Under the pieces are notes generated by a model. The model did no database searches, was not told the DNA's origin, and saw only the letters and a program-made list of their open reading frames with translations. From Acridotheres tristis (Eukaryota; Chordata; Aves; Passeriformes; Sturnidae), in NCBI GenBank assembly GCA_037013685.1, contig CM072919.1, positions 52,508,116 to 52,572,115 on the forward strand: DNA of 64,000 bases, in the 5' to 3' direction. How positions within the stretch are numbered: position 1 is the first letter of the stretch; each line of letters starts with the position of its first letter. The position numbers and the translations under genes are program-made. Shown in pieces: positions 47,760 through 60,379 of this stretch.

Positions 47760-50700
47760 GCAGGTACACAAATGCCTTGTAAGATTCCCCCGGGGATTTG
47801 ATCCTGATAGGCTTAAATACCAAAACGGCGAAGAACCCCTTATTTATTGTGCAATTCATTGGCAATGGCCTCCTTATTCCTTCCCACCATAAGCTTGATT
47901 AAAGTATATATGATATTTGGACCCGGTCCCCTGTGCAGTTATGGTTTTCAATATGTCTATAAACGTTTTTTCAAACCCGTAGCTCAATGGTAAATGCAAA
48001 ATACAGCCAAGCCCAATCAAAATCTGCCATTGTCTTGCTGAATGACATGACGGAGAGAGCAGAATGAAAGTTTAATTTATCTCATTTAATTGCACTTGAT
48101 ATTATCCATTTCAGAACGTACACTAGTGAGGTTTACCTAATTTCTGTCTATAATAACTCGGTAACTAAAGTCTGAAGGAGATCAACAAAATCTGCAATTG
48201 AAACCTTGTCACTTTTGCCCTTCACATAAATCTGGCTGTTTTGTATGACATCTTGGAGAAAGAGACAAATATGTGCCTTGCTGAGTCAGGTAAGAGTACT
48301 GAAATCCACCTGGATGAGAAGCAAGAGCTGTCATCAATCTCAAGCGTTAAAACTCGGACCTAGCTGCATAAATTCATATAGAGACACCTAAAATTGTCCA
48401 CATTTTTCAGACGTGTAGAACAACTGCAGTGGTTTGCATCTGTCATCAAGAGAATTTAATTTAAAAATAAGAGGAAGCCTAGTGGTGGAAAGGAAGCAGA
48501 TGAGTAAATATCATATTAGTTTAATTGTCATGAAAGGTTTCAGACCACTTAAAAGGAAGGCTGGCATACTACTACATTACAAGATGCAGCAAAGCAGAAC
48601 AAAAATAATAATAAAGGAATGGTAAGAAACCCCACTACTATTCCTAGACTTTGGTATGGAAATGTCACAACGTGTGAGAGATGCTAAAGAGATACAAGAA
48701 GAAAAAGGCACACTGGGTTTTGGGGAGGGCAAGGTCAGGCATACCTTGTGCAGAAGAGCTCTGACTTTGGATCTCATTGCCACAGGGTGCATTTTTTTGC
48801 ACCTCCTCTCATGTATCATTTGAGTCTCAGATATTGCTTTCAGTAAGTCAAATGTCTCATCTGTCCTAGAAGGTGGTGAATTGGTGCCTCTCTAGACAGT
48901 AAGAACAAAATTATTTGCAAGACATCTTTAGAATTTAGGCCTTCCTTTAATTTTCTCTCTATTCACCTTCTCATGTACCCCTCCTTACAACTTACTCTGC
49001 TTCTCTTTTGAGCTGTTTTGGCGAACTAGGGGAAATTATTCCAATTCAGTTCCTGAAGACTAGCTAAAATTAGGTTAGAATTTACTTTTTTCTCTATGCA
49101 GTTTGTGTATTTCTCTTGATACTAAAGTATTAGGTATCCTTTTTCACATTAAGGATTTCATGGTACCTTCTTGGTAGATCTAGAATTGCCTGCAGTATTC
49201 TTGGGACAGAAAACTGCCCATCTGCAGGTAAAAACCGATGTGATTGTACCTGATATATTTCTTCTTGGAGCTTGCAATACCTTAAAGGAGTTGCACAACT
49301 TTAGAAAAAACATAATACAATTATGCTTTACAACTTGTGAAGGTTAGAGACAGATCTTATTTTTGTGTTCTGCAACAGCAAGATGGTATATATGGAATAG
49401 TATTAGACCTTTATATACCTTTCGTTTCCTGTTACAGTACAATATTCTATTATTTTCTGCTAGTGTTTTTTCCCTAAAAATATTTAGGCTGGTGAAATAG
49501 GGATGTTTTAAACATTCTGATGAGCAAGCTGTTTTAAATTTCGTTTTCCTATTACAGAATGATGGACACTGGCTTTGATCCTGGATGTAGAGTCAAGTGG
49601 GCAGTTTTGTGTAAAGAGAGGTACAAATTGAAAAACCCAACATCACAAAAAAAGTATCCAAATAAAATGGAAAAGAAATGTAGCCCAAGGCCATGGATCA
49701 CTCTTGAAATGTTGAAATTATTCTAAAAATTAATTCATCTATAAAAAAAGAGTAAAAAGCATGATACTTTGTGAGACTAACTGCTTGTACACCTAGTAAG
49801 TGCAGCTACTGAGCAAACATAAATCTAAATTCTATTCAAAATATTTTTGTCTTTTGTCTTTTGAGACATCCTGGAATGGTTTTGAAATTAATAGAATGCA
49901 TTTGTGAAAGGATGTCAATACAATTTATCTGTAAAGATGATAAGAATATATTCTGTAACTATATTGATCGCTGTTATAAAGTTGTCAGAGTAGATAATGG
50001 TTAAGATTGTATGCATGAAAAAATGCTTTAATTTTTTGTGTTTAGTTTTTTTAAATGTTACTGAAACATACAGAGGAACCAGTCTTGAAAATGTGAACAC
50101 TGTCCTGGAAAACAATGACTTACCTTGACCATGTTTGGTTTTTCCTTTTTTTTTTCCTGAAGGCTAAAATAATTCAGATTACTTTGCTGCAGAATTAGGC
50201 GCACACGTTAATAACCATTCTATTGACAAGTTATTACTAAGTAGTGACCTGATACTTACAAAGCTGTGTCTCAACAATAACTCCCAATCTGTAGAACTGT
50301 ATTAATTACATTTTAAGTTAATTACTTAAAACCAGGCTAGGAATATTTTCAACCTTTTGGGGCATGTGAGTATTTCAGTGCTGGAAGATGCAGAGCAGTA
50401 CTTCTAGAGCATGTACAGTACACTGCAGTGCAGAGTGTAGCAAGTGGAAGCTTGCCCTTTAATACATCTTTAAAAAGAATCTTCAGTGATTCTAGTTAAG
50501 ACAGGAAAAAATCACTTCAGTTTTACTTATTTAGACCTTCAAATTTTTCTGTCTAGGTTAGCTTATTAATATCATTTGTGTAAGTTTTGGTGACGGTTGA
50601 TTTGTTCCACAGAAAACTAACAAAGTGCCTTTTTCTCATAGTTTATGGTGGGCATAGAAAATAAACGGCATCAACAGGGAATTAATGAAATTTTGAGTTT

Positions 50701-53700
50701 TGTATTTTTAAAAATGCTTTGATACAACAACAGTAATTTTAAAAGATTTCAAAAAATGTGTGCTAATAATCTACATAAAATTCAGGTAGAATAATTGAGG
50801 GGTTTAATTTTTTTTTAATTTGAGGCCAGTCCACCAGATAGGAACTTTGCAATAGTTTTTAATAACATAAATCCATGAGTACATACAACATTTGAAAATA
50901 TAAACTTATAAGCTCCTGTCTAATATCTCGTGTCTTAATGAGTAAATAATACCGTAAAAATTGTAGCATTTCTATATTCAGTGAAGTGGAATAGCACGTG
51001 GAAGAAAATGCACAAAGCTATGTCTTATGTCTGTAAATATTTTAGTGTTACCGAGCACCAAAATAACATAATTTTTCCTTATAGCCTGGACCATGTGCCT
51101 CCTGACATCTGACCTCAAAGTTTAACTATATAGTATAGCATATGTGATAAGAAAAACTATAAGAAAAAAATTCCTCCACTGAGCTTTACTTGACTGATGC
51201 ACTGATTGTCCTCAAGGGCAGAGCTGATGGGGTGCTGATTTTATGTCTGGGGCCATGATACTGGTTTAATAGCAGTAATGCCTTTTCTTTCAGAGATTCT
51301 GTTTAATCCAGTGTAGATTTAAACTACCAGAACCCTTATTGGTATATTTAATTAATCCAACCTTCTCTTATATTTTAAATTAATATGTATTTCTATTTCA
51401 GAAGCTGATTCTGAACACACAGAGGGATCCATCTTAACTACTTAGAACATCCAGAATATTACCAGTAGGTGCTTAATCTTCTGTTTACACAGGTTTTTCT
51501 ACTCACCCTAAACCTTATCAAATTAGTCATTCTTCGTATTTTCTTCAACTGAGCATTCTTAGAATTGTTGAATTATGGGTTAAATAATAGTAATAGTAAT
51601 AGTAATAGTAATAGTAATAGTAAATAGTAATAGTAATAGTAGATTAAAAGATTTGAATTTGGTCTAAAATTAACAAAGAGAGGACATTGGGGTTTTTGTT
51701 AGAGTTTTGGTTCTTTGTTTGCTTGTTTTGGGAGGATATAAGTGGGTGTGGGGGTTTAGTTTAGTTTTGTTTTGGTTTTCCTTAATTAAATGAAATGCTG
51801 TGCCAAATCAATGGGATGTTTATCTTATCTTTGTTGGAGTCAATAGGACCACAGCTGGGAAAAAGACAACAGCTGCAGATGGGATTTTTGTTTGCTAGCT
51901 TATAGCCCTCTAATACTGAATCTTTTTTTTCCTACCAAAACCCAGTTTTGTTCCGTCTCAACTAAATGTTATTTTATCAGCCATTTTTCACTTCTGGTAT
52001 CAAAACCCATCTGTGTCGAACTAATATATAAAAAAAAAAAGATGAAAACATATTAGAATTCCTTGATGATGGTTTACCTGTTATGCTTTTAAAACCTTGG
52101 ATGTGGAACCCTACTTTCTAGATCATGTCTGGGTTTTTTTTCTAAATTGTGTTCCCAGCCCCAGTAAAGAAACTGTGTATATTGTCACTTATTTTAGTGA
52201 AATTTGGAAGATGTTGTGTCCATGTCTTACTTGGAGGAATTTCTGCCAGTGAGAAATTGTTTAATTATTTTTTCTTGTTTAGCGAAGTGTAAATATTTCA
52301 TACTATGCTTGTACATTTTCCTGACTGCAGACATTTTATGTTGTAAGAAGGTAGGCAACCAGAGTGGGAAGGTGGCATCAAATGTGTTTCACAGATCGAG
52401 ATTTAACTGGTAGTTATGTACTATTCACAGAAGGCTGAAGGAAAACCAAGCTCTGAAAATCATCACAGGCAGATACATTTTACAAAGGCCAAAATTTCTC
52501 ATTTGCCTAGAAAGTATGATGGCATATCTGTGAAGTGATCATGAACTAGCAGCTGTGTAAATCCAAGTGCATAGTGTGGTAATGATTTTAAAAATGGTTC
52601 TCTCTTTTCTTAAAGATTCAGCCACTCAGGAGTCCATGAAAAAAGCTAGACAAACATGACTGCAAACAGTTTTCCTTCCTAATTACACAAAATGGGTAAG
52701 TATGAACAACAAGGATAAGTATGAAGAACACATATTTCTCACAACACCCTTCTTTAGCCTCATGTGTGAGAGTTCTGGTAGTAATAAAAAATGAATTAAA
52801 TTTGCCTGGAGACTAAAAATGTCTGAGTTTCTGCAAAACATTTAAAAATGTCTGTCAGATAATATCAGCACGGCAGGGATGAGGTTTCTGTTGAAGGATG
52901 ATGTCTTCATGGGCAAAATTGTATTCAGAAACCAACTTTTAGATCTTCGTAGAGAAGATAAATACATCTGCTGTCTGGAGTGGAAACTTACCTTTTCATT
53001 TCTGATTTCTGTAATAGCTTCTCACCTGCTGATTCAGAAATTAACACTGCTTAAGGCAAATGACTAAAAGGAATTTGAACTAGACCTGATATATATTTCC
53101 AAGATTTTTGAGCTGTGGATCAGCATTATTGTTTTCAGATCTGACTTGATATTGGGTGTTGCACAGAAAGGAAAGTATTTAATATTGCTCTTTGGCACAG
53201 CAATATCTACAAGACAATTTCAGCTCAGAACAAATGCTACTTCACAGCAGCACCAGCATCTGACCTCTAAGACGATGTGAAAAGGCTGGATCCTTATTGT
53301 AGTGGCAATCGTGTCTTATGATCTTGAAAAATTAAGAGGTAAAACTATGTTGAACAAATACCATTTTATTAGCATAATAATATTTGTTCCCCAAAAGAAG
53401 ATTATGGTATTTTCTTGCCATATTGGAGTAACATCGTTTAACCTCCATACCACACAAACTGTGTGTATATTAATACAAGGTGATGGTGAACAAAGCAAAA
53501 ATTATAGGATAATACTCTATTGCTGCTCCAGCAACTCTGCAGGATGCCTCGTTATGTGATATATCATATGAGTAGCCGCACTAATACGTATGTAATTATT
53601 AAATTATTGGTTCTAGCAGACAGTTGCTCTTTACCAGTCTTCACAAATGACATAAATGAAATTGAAGGGCACTGTTCACCCACACTCCATTTGGAGATTT

Positions 53701-54290
53701 ATTTTAATGAAGACTTAATGAAGCAGAACATTTTCTTGATAGAAGATAATGATATCAAATGACAAAATTATTTTGGAACTCAAATCTATTGGTAACACAC
53801 TGAAATGGATGAGTGGGTGAACACTAATTTAGAAGATGTTCAGCAAGTTTGAGGTAATATGTTAACTTAGATAGCCAAAGATATGAAGAGTGAAGTTGAA
53901 AAAGGCATTCAGAATTATTGGCTATGCAACTCAAAAATGAATCATAGGCATATGATCTGACCTTCTGGGACATTTCAAGAGCTTGAAAATGCTCAGTGTC
54001 CTTGGCATCCTTTCTATGCAGAGCTAAACAATCATTGTATTCTAAATTTGTTCTGAGGAGTTTTATCACAAGATTTGGAGCTTTAGCATGGTCTGTGTCT
54101 AAGCCTCAGCTTTTTTACTTACCTGCACACATTAGAATAAAAACATCCAATTATGAACTAGGACTCTACTCCAAAATAATGTGATAAATAGTGGAAAAAT
54201 ACAATGGTACTCTGCTATAAATGGTTTGAGAAAAGAACTCATCTTCTAAGTATTTTACAATCTCATTATATCTGATACTTAGCCTTCTTT
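47760..54290. other. Upstream intergenic DNA, no gene recognised
   Basis: AT-rich sequence immediately upstream of SLC1A1. Apart from the hexanucleotide repeat at 51585-51641 I see no CR1, LTR or convincing ORF. By mammalian synteny the next gene in this direction would be GLIS3, but none of it is visible. Confidence 0.7.
51585..51641. repeat. AT-rich (TAATAG)n microsatellite
   Basis: Roughly nine TAATAG units with one extra A near 51623. All strands are AT-rich and TAG stops recur, so it cannot be coding. Confidence 0.92.
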
Positions 54291-54596
54291 CCAGTACTTG
54301 AAGGAAGCCTACAAGAAAGATGGAGACAGACATTTTACAAGAGCATGTAGTGACAGGACAAGGGGGAATGGCTTCAAACTTCAAGGGAGTAGGTTTATAT
54401 TAGACATTAGGATTCTTTACTGTCAGGGTGGGAAGGCAGTGGCAGGTTGTCTAGAAAAATTGTTGATGCCTCATCCCTTGAGGTGTTCAAGACCAGGCTG
54501 GATGGAGTTCTGAGTGACTTGGTCCACTGGAAGATTTCCCTGTCCACGACAGGGGAATCAGAATTAGATGATCTTTAAGTTCCCTGCCAAGCAAAA
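54291..54596 (+). mobile_element. CR1 LINE 3' fragment (sense)
   Basis: AGTACTTGAAGGAAGCCTAC followed by AAGAAAGATGGAGACAGAC, then ACAGGACAAGGGGGAATGGC, GGTGTTCAAGACCAGGCTGG and the terminal AGATGATCTTTAAGTTCCCT are standard CR1 3'-end landmarks in order. It abuts an antisense CR1 tail-to-tail. Confidence 0.88.
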
Positions 54597-54600
54597 CTAG

Positions 54601-56440
54601 ATTCTTAATCTAGTCTCTTCAACCATTTTCCCTTGTCCTTTTACCACATGCCCTTGTAAAAACTGTAAATCCCTTTTAGGTGCTGTAAGGCTGCTAGAAG
54701 GTCTTCGTTGAGCCTTTTCCAGGCTGGAAAACTGAAACTGTCTCAGCCTATCTTCTTTAAAGAAGTGCTCCAGCCCTCTGGTCACCACTGTGGCCCCTCA
54801 TTCCAACAGGTTCATGTCCTTCATATGTTGGAGATCCCAGAGCTGGATCCAGTACTGTAGGCTGGGTCTCACAAGAGTGGAATAGAGGAGCAGAATTACT
54901 TCCCACAGCCTGCTGCCTCACTTCTTGTGATGCAGCCTGGGACATGGTTGACTTTCTGGGTTGCAAGCTCACTTTGCTAGGTCATGTCAAGCTTCTTATC
55001 AAACAACAGCCCTTGTCCTTAGGGCAGCTCTCCATCCATTCACTGCTGTGTTGGTTTGAAAGTAAAACCAGTGCGAGACTCCAAGTCAGTAATACAATTT
55101 AATAGGAGAAAAGAGAAAAAAATAAAATACATGCAATAATATAAAAGAAAAACCACCGACAGCGTCAGAATACAACCTGACACCCAGTCAGTCAGGGTGT
55201 TGGTAGCAGTCCGTATAAATGGTGGCTGCAGTCCTCCTGGATGACAGATGTGGTTCCGTTGAAGCAGTGCTGTAGAAGGTGCAGTTTTCCTCCAAAGATC
55301 CAGTGATGATGTGGGAATGGTCCGACTTTCCTCTGGGATCCAGTGGAAAGGTCTGCCTTCGTGTCCCAAACCCCAGTTTTTTATCTAGGTAGGAAAGGCT
55401 TGGCTCCTGCCCCTGGCTGGGGCATCTCCCAATGGGATGATGTAATCTTATCAGTCACACAATAGGACTGAATGGCCCATTAACGGAATATATCTTCTGG
55501 AGGAAGGATGGGTTGTGAAAAGATAACGATGATCATCCCCCTGATCTTATCAGATGGCACATCAGCAGAGGATATCTCCCACAGAGATAAGGATCACCAC
55601 CTCTCCCACATTTTAACAGATGGTGATAGAATACACATTTTTGCATTGTACCCCAGGAGAACTGCTCAGCCTGTATCCATGTTTGGGATGACCCAACAGA
55701 GAGGTCGGCCCTTGTATCTGATCTTGTTGAACTTCCAGAGTTTTGCACAGGCCCACCTCTCCAGCCTGTCCAAGTCCCTCTGGATGGCATCCCTGCATTT
55801 TGGATGCATTGGCTACCCACAGACTGGTGTTGTCAGCAAACTTGCTGAGGGTGCTTCCACTGTCTGTGTCACTGACATGGATACTGTCTAGCACTGCTCT
55901 CCTGAGGAATGCCACTCATCACTGGTCTCCACTTGGACATCAGGCTGTTCCCACAACTCTCTGAGGGCTACCATGCAGCCAATTCCTTATCCACATAGTG
56001 TTCCATCCACCAAATTTGTGTCTCTCAAGTTTGGAGACAAGGATGTCGTGTGGGACAGTGTCATATGTGTTGCACAAGTCCAGGTAAATTATGTCAGTTC
56101 CTCCCTCATCCACCAATGCTATAACCCTGTCGTAGAAGGCCTCCAAATTTGTCAGGCGAAATTTGCCCTTAGTGAAGCCATGCTGGCTGTCACCTCCCTG
56201 TACCTCCATTCCAGTAGGATATGCTACATGACCTTGCCAGACACTGAGATGAGACGGATGGGCTATAGTTTCCTGGGTCTTCCTTATTTCCCTTTTAAAA
56301 ATGGGAATTACATTTCTGCTTTACTAGTCAGTGGATTGCCACAACTTCTCAAATATGATGGATAGCTTAACTGCTTTCTCCATCAATTTCCTCAGGATCT
56401 CCAGCTGTATCTCATCAGGTTTATTTCAAAATACACCTGA
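54601..56440 (-). mobile_element. CR1 LINE fragment with reverse-transcriptase remnant (antisense), split by an LTR
   Basis: 54601-55047 is the CR1 3' region in reverse (CCCTTGTCCTTTTACCACATG, GCTCCAGCCCTCTGGTCACC). 55667-56440 continues into the more 5' part. The minus strand at 55940-56209 encodes a recognisable piece of the CR1 reverse transcriptase (QHGFTKGKF.., YLDLCNTYDTVPHDILVSKL), with the catalytic-motif Asp retained in YLDL. Frames are broken elsewhere, so it is dead. The distal end could extend to about 56600. Confidence 0.85.
55048..55660 (-). mobile_element. Solo LTR of an ERVK-like endogenous retrovirus (antisense)
   Basis: This 613-bp block interrupts the CR1 and is bounded by identical ACTGCT hexamers (55042-55047 and 55661-55666). 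A 6-bp duplication is typical of avian ERVK. On the minus strand it ends ..TTTACTTTCAAACCAACA, with ATTAAA about 45 nt before the end and a TATA-like AGATAAAAAA near 55386. No viral genes are attached. The 5' terminus is not a clean TG, so the exact left end may be off by a few bases. Confidence 0.78.
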
Positions 56441-57128
56441 CCCTTGGAGCTTTCATTCTGAGTATCCTTCTCCATGCTATGTAACTTCTGAGAGAGACAG
56501 ATTTTTTTCAGGAGCTGGGGAAGGAAAGCTGTCAGAGGGTATATTAACCCAGGAAGAACAGAGTGAACACCATGGGTCACCATATCTCCACAAATAAAGA
56601 TGAAGTGCTGGCAGACAAATTACAGTCCTCCCTGAATTGCAATGAAATGTATGCCAAAATTGTTAGGTGTTAGAAAAATGCCCACGATTTGAAGGCAGTA
56701 TTATTTTGAGACTTGAATCTTGGCCTTTAAGCTTTAGTTCAACCTGCACTGGAAGTCATAGGCCAAATTTTCACAGTTGTAGGAAGGCCTTAGACAGCCA
56801 AGCATCTGTCTCAGTGCATTAACTGCAGAAAAAGCCTGCTAGGAACAAGGAGAGGAAATGAAAGCAGTGTAGTGCAGAGGAGCCAGGTGAATGCTCAGTC
56901 AGTGTGGTAAGTAAATCTCATACACAGCTGTTAGTATACAAGAGGCAATATTTTAGTGCAAATTATGAAAGCGGTTGTACAGTTATATGGTCATTATTTC
57001 AATATATCATGTGAGGGATGATATTGATAGGAGTTCATAGGAGGCACGGCACTTACTGTCATTCTTAGCATCTTCTTTTCTACTTTTTGACTAATTTAGT
57101 CCTATTTATGCCTTTCAGTGCTTCAGTT

Positions 57129-57797
57129 TGCGCTGGTTTAAAACCTAGGTGAAAAATTAAACCATTTCAACTGTCTCCCTTTCTCCCTGCCCCTTCTTAT
57201 AATGGGGGAAACTAGAAGAGATTATAAATTTGAATCACAACTTACTGAAAAAATCGCAATAATCACAAAAATATTAATAACAAAGGGTGTAGAAGAGGGA
57301 GAGAGAGAAGGAGAGAGTTTTACCCACAAAGGGGTATTCACCACCGAACATCCTCCAAGGCAGCAATCAGCATGATCTCTAAACCCAGGCAAAATAGAGA
57401 CCATCACCACATGGCACCCAGCAAAACATTGGCAGCATGCCAGGGAGGCTCCTGTGGCTCAACCTCCTCCTCCCCAGCCCAGAAACAATGAAAAACAGGG
57501 ACAAAACAAAACTCGGAAAACGACTTTTTCCAAATAAGGAACAGTGATGCAGAGATGCTCTCTCTGGTGGTGGCAGCAGTACCCGGTATAGGCTGTCCCT
57601 CTCTCTCTGCAACCACAGCAGCAGCAGAGGTGTGGGTGCAGAGGCTCTCTCTCTGGAGCAGAGTAGCAGCCAGCAGCTCTAGATTTTTTTTTTAGGCTTT
57701 AAAATGAGGGTTTTTTTGCACAATGTTGTAATGAAAATGCTGTTGGGCTTGAAGAAGCTGGCTTTTCCAGCCTGACAGAAACTTGTGGTCACCAGCA
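57129..57797 (-). mobile_element. Probable solo LTR (antisense), ERVL-like
   Basis: On the minus strand the block runs from TGCTGGTGACCACAAGTTTC to TTTTAAACCAGCGCA, i.e. TG...CA. It has a TTTAAA/A-run region followed by GA-rich and GCAGCAG-rich sequence and an AT-rich 3' part, which resembles the layout of the ERVL-like LTR in intron 2. No clear target duplication was found and the family is uncertain. Confidence 0.45.
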
Positions 57798-57799
57798 GT

Positions 57800-59165
57800 A
57801 AGCAGGACTTCAACCTATGCTTCTAGCAAGTTTTATAGTTAAGTTTCTGCAGGGCAATTTAAGCATAATTTCACTGTTCTGATAGAAATGTCCTGTAAGA
57901 AGAAACAAATCTTTCTGAAAATAGCCTGTGGAGAGGCAAAATCTCCTAAGAAATAGCAGTGGAAACTCTTTGTGATCCAAAAGGACATAAAGTTCCTCTA
58001 TGCATGAGGACATAACTGCAGTACAGCAAATCTGCATGGTAAGATTTTTGACTGATGAAATATAGAAGTATTTTGACAAGTGAGCAGGTTATTTTGTCCC
58101 CGTGCTAGCAAAAGGACTGCATGAAGATGACCCCACACTGCTGGTCAATATCAGAAGCCTGCAGAAGGCAGCTTTTTCCCATGGCAACAGCAGAAAATGT
58201 TCAAGAAGCAATCTGTACATAAATTCAGATAGATCAGTGCCTGTGTGTATATTCATCCCCTTACTTGTGTCCTTTTTTCACCTGCTAAAGAACAGAGAGG
58301 ACCTGGGGCCAGACGTATAGGAGAATATTGTATTTCAAGTTAGTAGATTCACTTGTAGGTTCACTTTAGAATTTCCAGAGATGTCTCTAGCTACCCAGGT
58401 TCTCTCTATTTGGAGACATACCAAGATATGAATATGATGGTTCTCATGCAATCCACCAGCAGGAAGGAGTCAAACATGTTCTTTGTCAAAGCAGGAGTCA
58501 CATCACAGAAATCATGTTGTATAATCTTCACAATGTCAGCTGATAGTAGGGTACTTCTTTTCATCTTATGTGTCTGTGGGGTATTCAATTTGTGTCACCT
58601 GTAGACTAAAGAAATCTTGATTACATTTAAATTCTATTACTTTCAGGTTGTGACTACATGCTTTCTTGAAAATTAAAGTACATTCTACATTGAAAATGAA
58701 AATTTAATGGCAGGGATAGAGTCTGTTGTAGCACTGATTTTCCTAGTCTCAAATTTTGTGAATGTAAATGTCAACAGTAGTTAACTTTACTGTGACACCA
58801 TCCCAAGCCATGAATGATGTAAGGGTGGTTTTTTTTGTAGAGTCTGTATGTTGAAAATAACCATCTAGAATTTTTTTGCTTTGAGGTGAAAGAGTATGTG
58901 GATAATTTGGGGCTGATCATCTCTTCTACAAAGATGATAGCCTTCTCAAAGGCTTGTTATGTTGCCTTTACAAGAAGGTAAGATGATACATACAGGGAGA
59001 TATTTGCCCAGTAAAATTATTTTCAGTGGTATGTTGGTCACTCAATTTTCAGATATAATGACATTACACATCTTCATGAGCTGCAGGAAACAGCATAGAA
59101 TTCAACCTGGGCAGATCAAGGCACAAAAATCACAGAACATGGGATTTCTGAGTATATGTGTTCAG
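57800..59165. other. Intergenic DNA, no feature recognised
   Basis: AT-rich sequence between the probable LTR and the next CR1. I see no supported gene, repeat or RNA. Confidence 0.65.
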
Positions 59166-59168
59166 AAA

Positions 59169-60140
59169 TATAGAATCAGATAATCAGCTTATTTGGAAAA
59201 GACCTTTGTGATCATCCAGTCTAACCTATGACCAAACACCACCTTATGAACCAGACCATGTCACTGACTGGCACATTTATTTCCTTAACTATCTCCAGGG
59301 ACAGTAAAACCACCATGTCTCTGGGTAGCCCATTCCAATGCCTATCACCTTTTGTTTGAAAAAATGCCTTCTAATGTCCACCCTAAACTTCTTTTCAAGA
59401 AGCTTAAGACTATGTCCTCTTCTACTATTCATAGCTGTCTGGGAGAAAATGCTTTCTCCCTGACTACAACGTCTTTTCAGAGATTTGTATAAAGTAATAA
59501 AGTCACCCCTGATCCTCCTCCTCTCCATGCTAAACTATCTCAACTCCACCAGGCACTCCTTACAAGTCGAGCATTCCAGACTCCTTACCAACTTCACTGC
59601 TCTTCTCTGGACATTCTCCAGCACCTCAATGTCCTTCTTGGAGTGAGGGGTTCAGAACTGAACACAGGATTTGAGCTGTGGCCTCACCAGTGCCAAGTAC
59701 AGGGGGACAATCCCTGCCCTGCTCCTGCTGGCCACACTATTGCTGGAACAGGCCAGGATGCCATTGGCCTTCTTGGCCACCTGGGCACTGCTGGCTCATG
59801 TTCAGCTGCTGTCACCAGCACCCCCAGGTCCTTTTCCTGAGGGCAGCTTTGCAGCCACTCTGCCCCAGCCTGTGGCACTGCCTGGGGTTGTTGTGACCCA
59901 AGGGCAGGACCCAGCACTGGCCTTGTTGAACCTCACACCACTGGCCTTGGGCCATGATCCAGCCTGCCCAGGTCCCTCTGCAGAGCCTCCCTGCCCTCCA
60001 GCACATCAATGCTCCCACCCAGCTTGGTGTCATTGATGAATTTGCTAATGTTAGACTCAAGCTTCTCCTCCAGATACCCGATAAAGACAGTAAACAGGAC
60101 CAGGCCCAGCACTGTTTCCTAGGGGACACCACTAGTGATG
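59169..60140 (-). mobile_element. CR1 LINE fragment (antisense), about 1 kb
   Basis: It begins with the reversed CR1 3' terminus (ATAGAATCAGATAATCAGC, GACCTTTGTGATCATCCAGT) and runs through GGGTAGCCCATTCCAATGCC, CTGGACATTCTCCAGCACCTC, TTGTTGAACCTCACACCACTG and GATAAAGACAGTAAACAGGAC to GGGGACACCACTAGTGATG. Open frames in its GC-rich half are fortuitous. It is less decayed than the other copies. Confidence 0.9.
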
Positions 60141-60313
60141 AGACTGAATATACTTGACTGAAGGAATCAGTTACTTAACCTGTAGAAGCCATTTTTTGGG
60201 AATGTGGTTTGCAATTCACAGTTTGAAAAGTTTTTCCGATTACTATTATATGTCACTTTAGCTGTGAGTTTGATGTTGAACATCTGTTGTTTGAAGTTTT
60301 CCTGAATTCTACA

Positions 60314-60376
60314 TTAGAATAGAATAGAATAGAATAGAATAGAATAGAATAGAATAGAATAGAATAGAATAGAATA
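60314..60376. repeat. (AGAAT)n microsatellite
   Basis: About twelve almost perfect AGAAT pentamers, 170 bp from the CR1 5' truncation point. Confidence 0.95.
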
Positions 60377-60379
60377 AAA

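Noticed and set aside
55940..56209. Possible intact reverse transcriptase
   Set aside because: Only a short stretch of the CR1 RT is readable. The rest is truncated and frame-broken, so it is annotated as part of a dead element.
59643..60157. Overlapping 65-121-codon ORFs on both strands
   Set aside because: They are frames within the GC-rich half of an antisense CR1 and do not correspond to the CR1 reading frame as an intact protein.
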